Origin: Neomoorella mulderi
Lineage (GTDB): Bacteria; Bacillota; DSM-521; Neomoorellales; Neomoorellaceae
Length of the DNA stretch: 7,073 nucleotides
Assembly (NCBI GenBank): GCA_011375465.1
Contig: DRZV01000130.1
Coordinates: 1-7,073, forward strand
Direction of reading: 5' to 3'
Shown: positions 6,691 to 7,073 of the stretch, piece after piece
How the letters are laid out: every line of letters starts with the position of its first letter
Position numbering within the stretch: position 1 is the first letter of the stretch
The notes under the pieces: model-generated
What the model saw: only the letters and a program-made list of their open reading frames with translations
Database searches by the model: none
Told to the model about the DNA's origin: nothing
Program-made: the position numbers and the translations under genes

Positions 6691-7073
6691 ATGGAATACT
6701 TGCTCATAGAGGGCGGGCAGCCCCTCTTGGGGGAGGTGGCTGTCCAGGGAGCCAAGAATTCTGCCCTACCCATAATGGCCGCCACCATCCTGGGCACGGA
6801 AGAGAGCACCCTTTTAGGCATGCCCGATCTTCAGGATATAAAGGTGATGCTCCAGGTCTTGGAAGCCATAGGGGTGGAAGGGGGACGGTGGGGGGAAGTC
6901 CTGAAGCTGGCCCCCAGAAAGCACCTTCAGCCCCAGGTTCCCTCCCAGTTGATGCGAAAGCTCAGGGTCTCCAATCTGGTGATGGGACCCCTGTTGGCCC
7001 GTTGCGGATATTTTCGGGTACCTTACCCTGGAGGATGCGCCATAGGTTCCCGGCCCGTGGATCTCCACCTCAA
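6691..7073 (+). CDS. murA: UDP-N-acetylglucosamine 1-carboxyvinyltransferase MurA (3'-truncated by window edge)
   Basis: Cytoplasmic enzyme that transfers enolpyruvate from phosphoenolpyruvate to UDP-GlcNAc, the first committed step of peptidoglycan synthesis and the target of fosfomycin. The frame from ATG 6691 stays open to the end: 127 codons plus two bases, about 30% of the usual length of roughly 420 residues. Visible motifs are the N-terminal GAKNSALPIMAATIL (20-34) with the conserved Lys22-Asn23, GPLLARCG (99-106), and YPGGCAIGSRPVDLHL (112-127) with the active-site Cys at 116 and the conserved Arg at 121. Cys, rather than the Asp found in some naturally fosfomycin-resistant enzymes, predicts a fosfomycin-sensitive type. 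AroA (EPSP synthase) shares the fold but lacks the PGGCAIG loop. Its place next to murB makes the first two steps of the pathway adjacent. Many Firmicutes have two murA genes, and which paralogue this is cannot be told from this part. Confidence 0.96.
   Translation, partial: MEYLLIEGGQPLLGEVAVQGAKNSALPIMAATILGTEESTLLGMPDLQDIKVMLQVLEAIGVEGGRWGEVLKLAPRKHLQPQVPSQLMRKLRVSNLVMGPLLARCGYFRVPYPGGCAIGSRPVDLHL

Noticed and set aside
1..7073. Mobile elements, CRISPR arrays, tRNA or rRNA genes, riboswitches
   Set aside because: The whole window is filled by seven housekeeping genes with gaps of about 20 bp or less; no spaced repeats, transposase motifs or RNA gene signatures were seen.

Overview
The window is an uninterrupted stretch of a dcw (division and cell wall) operon. 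All genes are on the + strand, in the order mraY (3' part) - murD - ftsW - murG - murC - murB - murA (5' part). Every gene is identified by hallmark motifs of its family, and all five complete genes have intact reading frames with the expected catalytic residues. Neither end is a natural boundary: mraY is already open at base 1, and murA is still open at base 7073.

The genes are almost seamless. mraY-murD has a 12 bp gap and murD-ftsW a 4 bp GTGA overlap. ftsW-murG is a 1 bp TAATG overlap or a short gap, depending on the murG start. murG-murC has a gap of about 20 bp, murC-murB is TAA directly followed by ATG, and murB-murA has a 20 bp gap. No gap is long enough for a convincing promoter or terminator, so one polycistronic mRNA with coupled translation is the simplest reading. 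No RNA genes, mobile elements, CRISPR arrays or gene-free stretches over 300 bp are visible.

Together the genes cover much of peptidoglycan precursor synthesis. MurA and MurB make UDP-MurNAc from UDP-GlcNAc. MurC adds L-Ala and MurD adds D-Glu in the cytoplasm. MraY transfers phospho-MurNAc-pentapeptide to undecaprenyl phosphate (lipid I), MurG adds GlcNAc (lipid II), and the SEDS protein FtsW polymerises lipid II at the septum. MurE and MurF would be expected just upstream of mraY, and ftsQ or other division genes downstream of murA, but neither is visible.

The source looks like a Firmicute of the clostridial/Desulfotomaculum/Moorella type. This is an inference from three things: the murC-murB-murA arrangement in place of murC-ddl-ftsQ, strong G-rich Shine-Dalgarno sites, and a GC-rich coding strand that nevertheless uses many ATA (Ile) and AGG (Arg) codons, a habit often seen in thermophilic Firmicutes. 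The species cannot be named from this sequence. I found no undescribed system here. It is a conserved housekeeping locus, and the findings below are modest.
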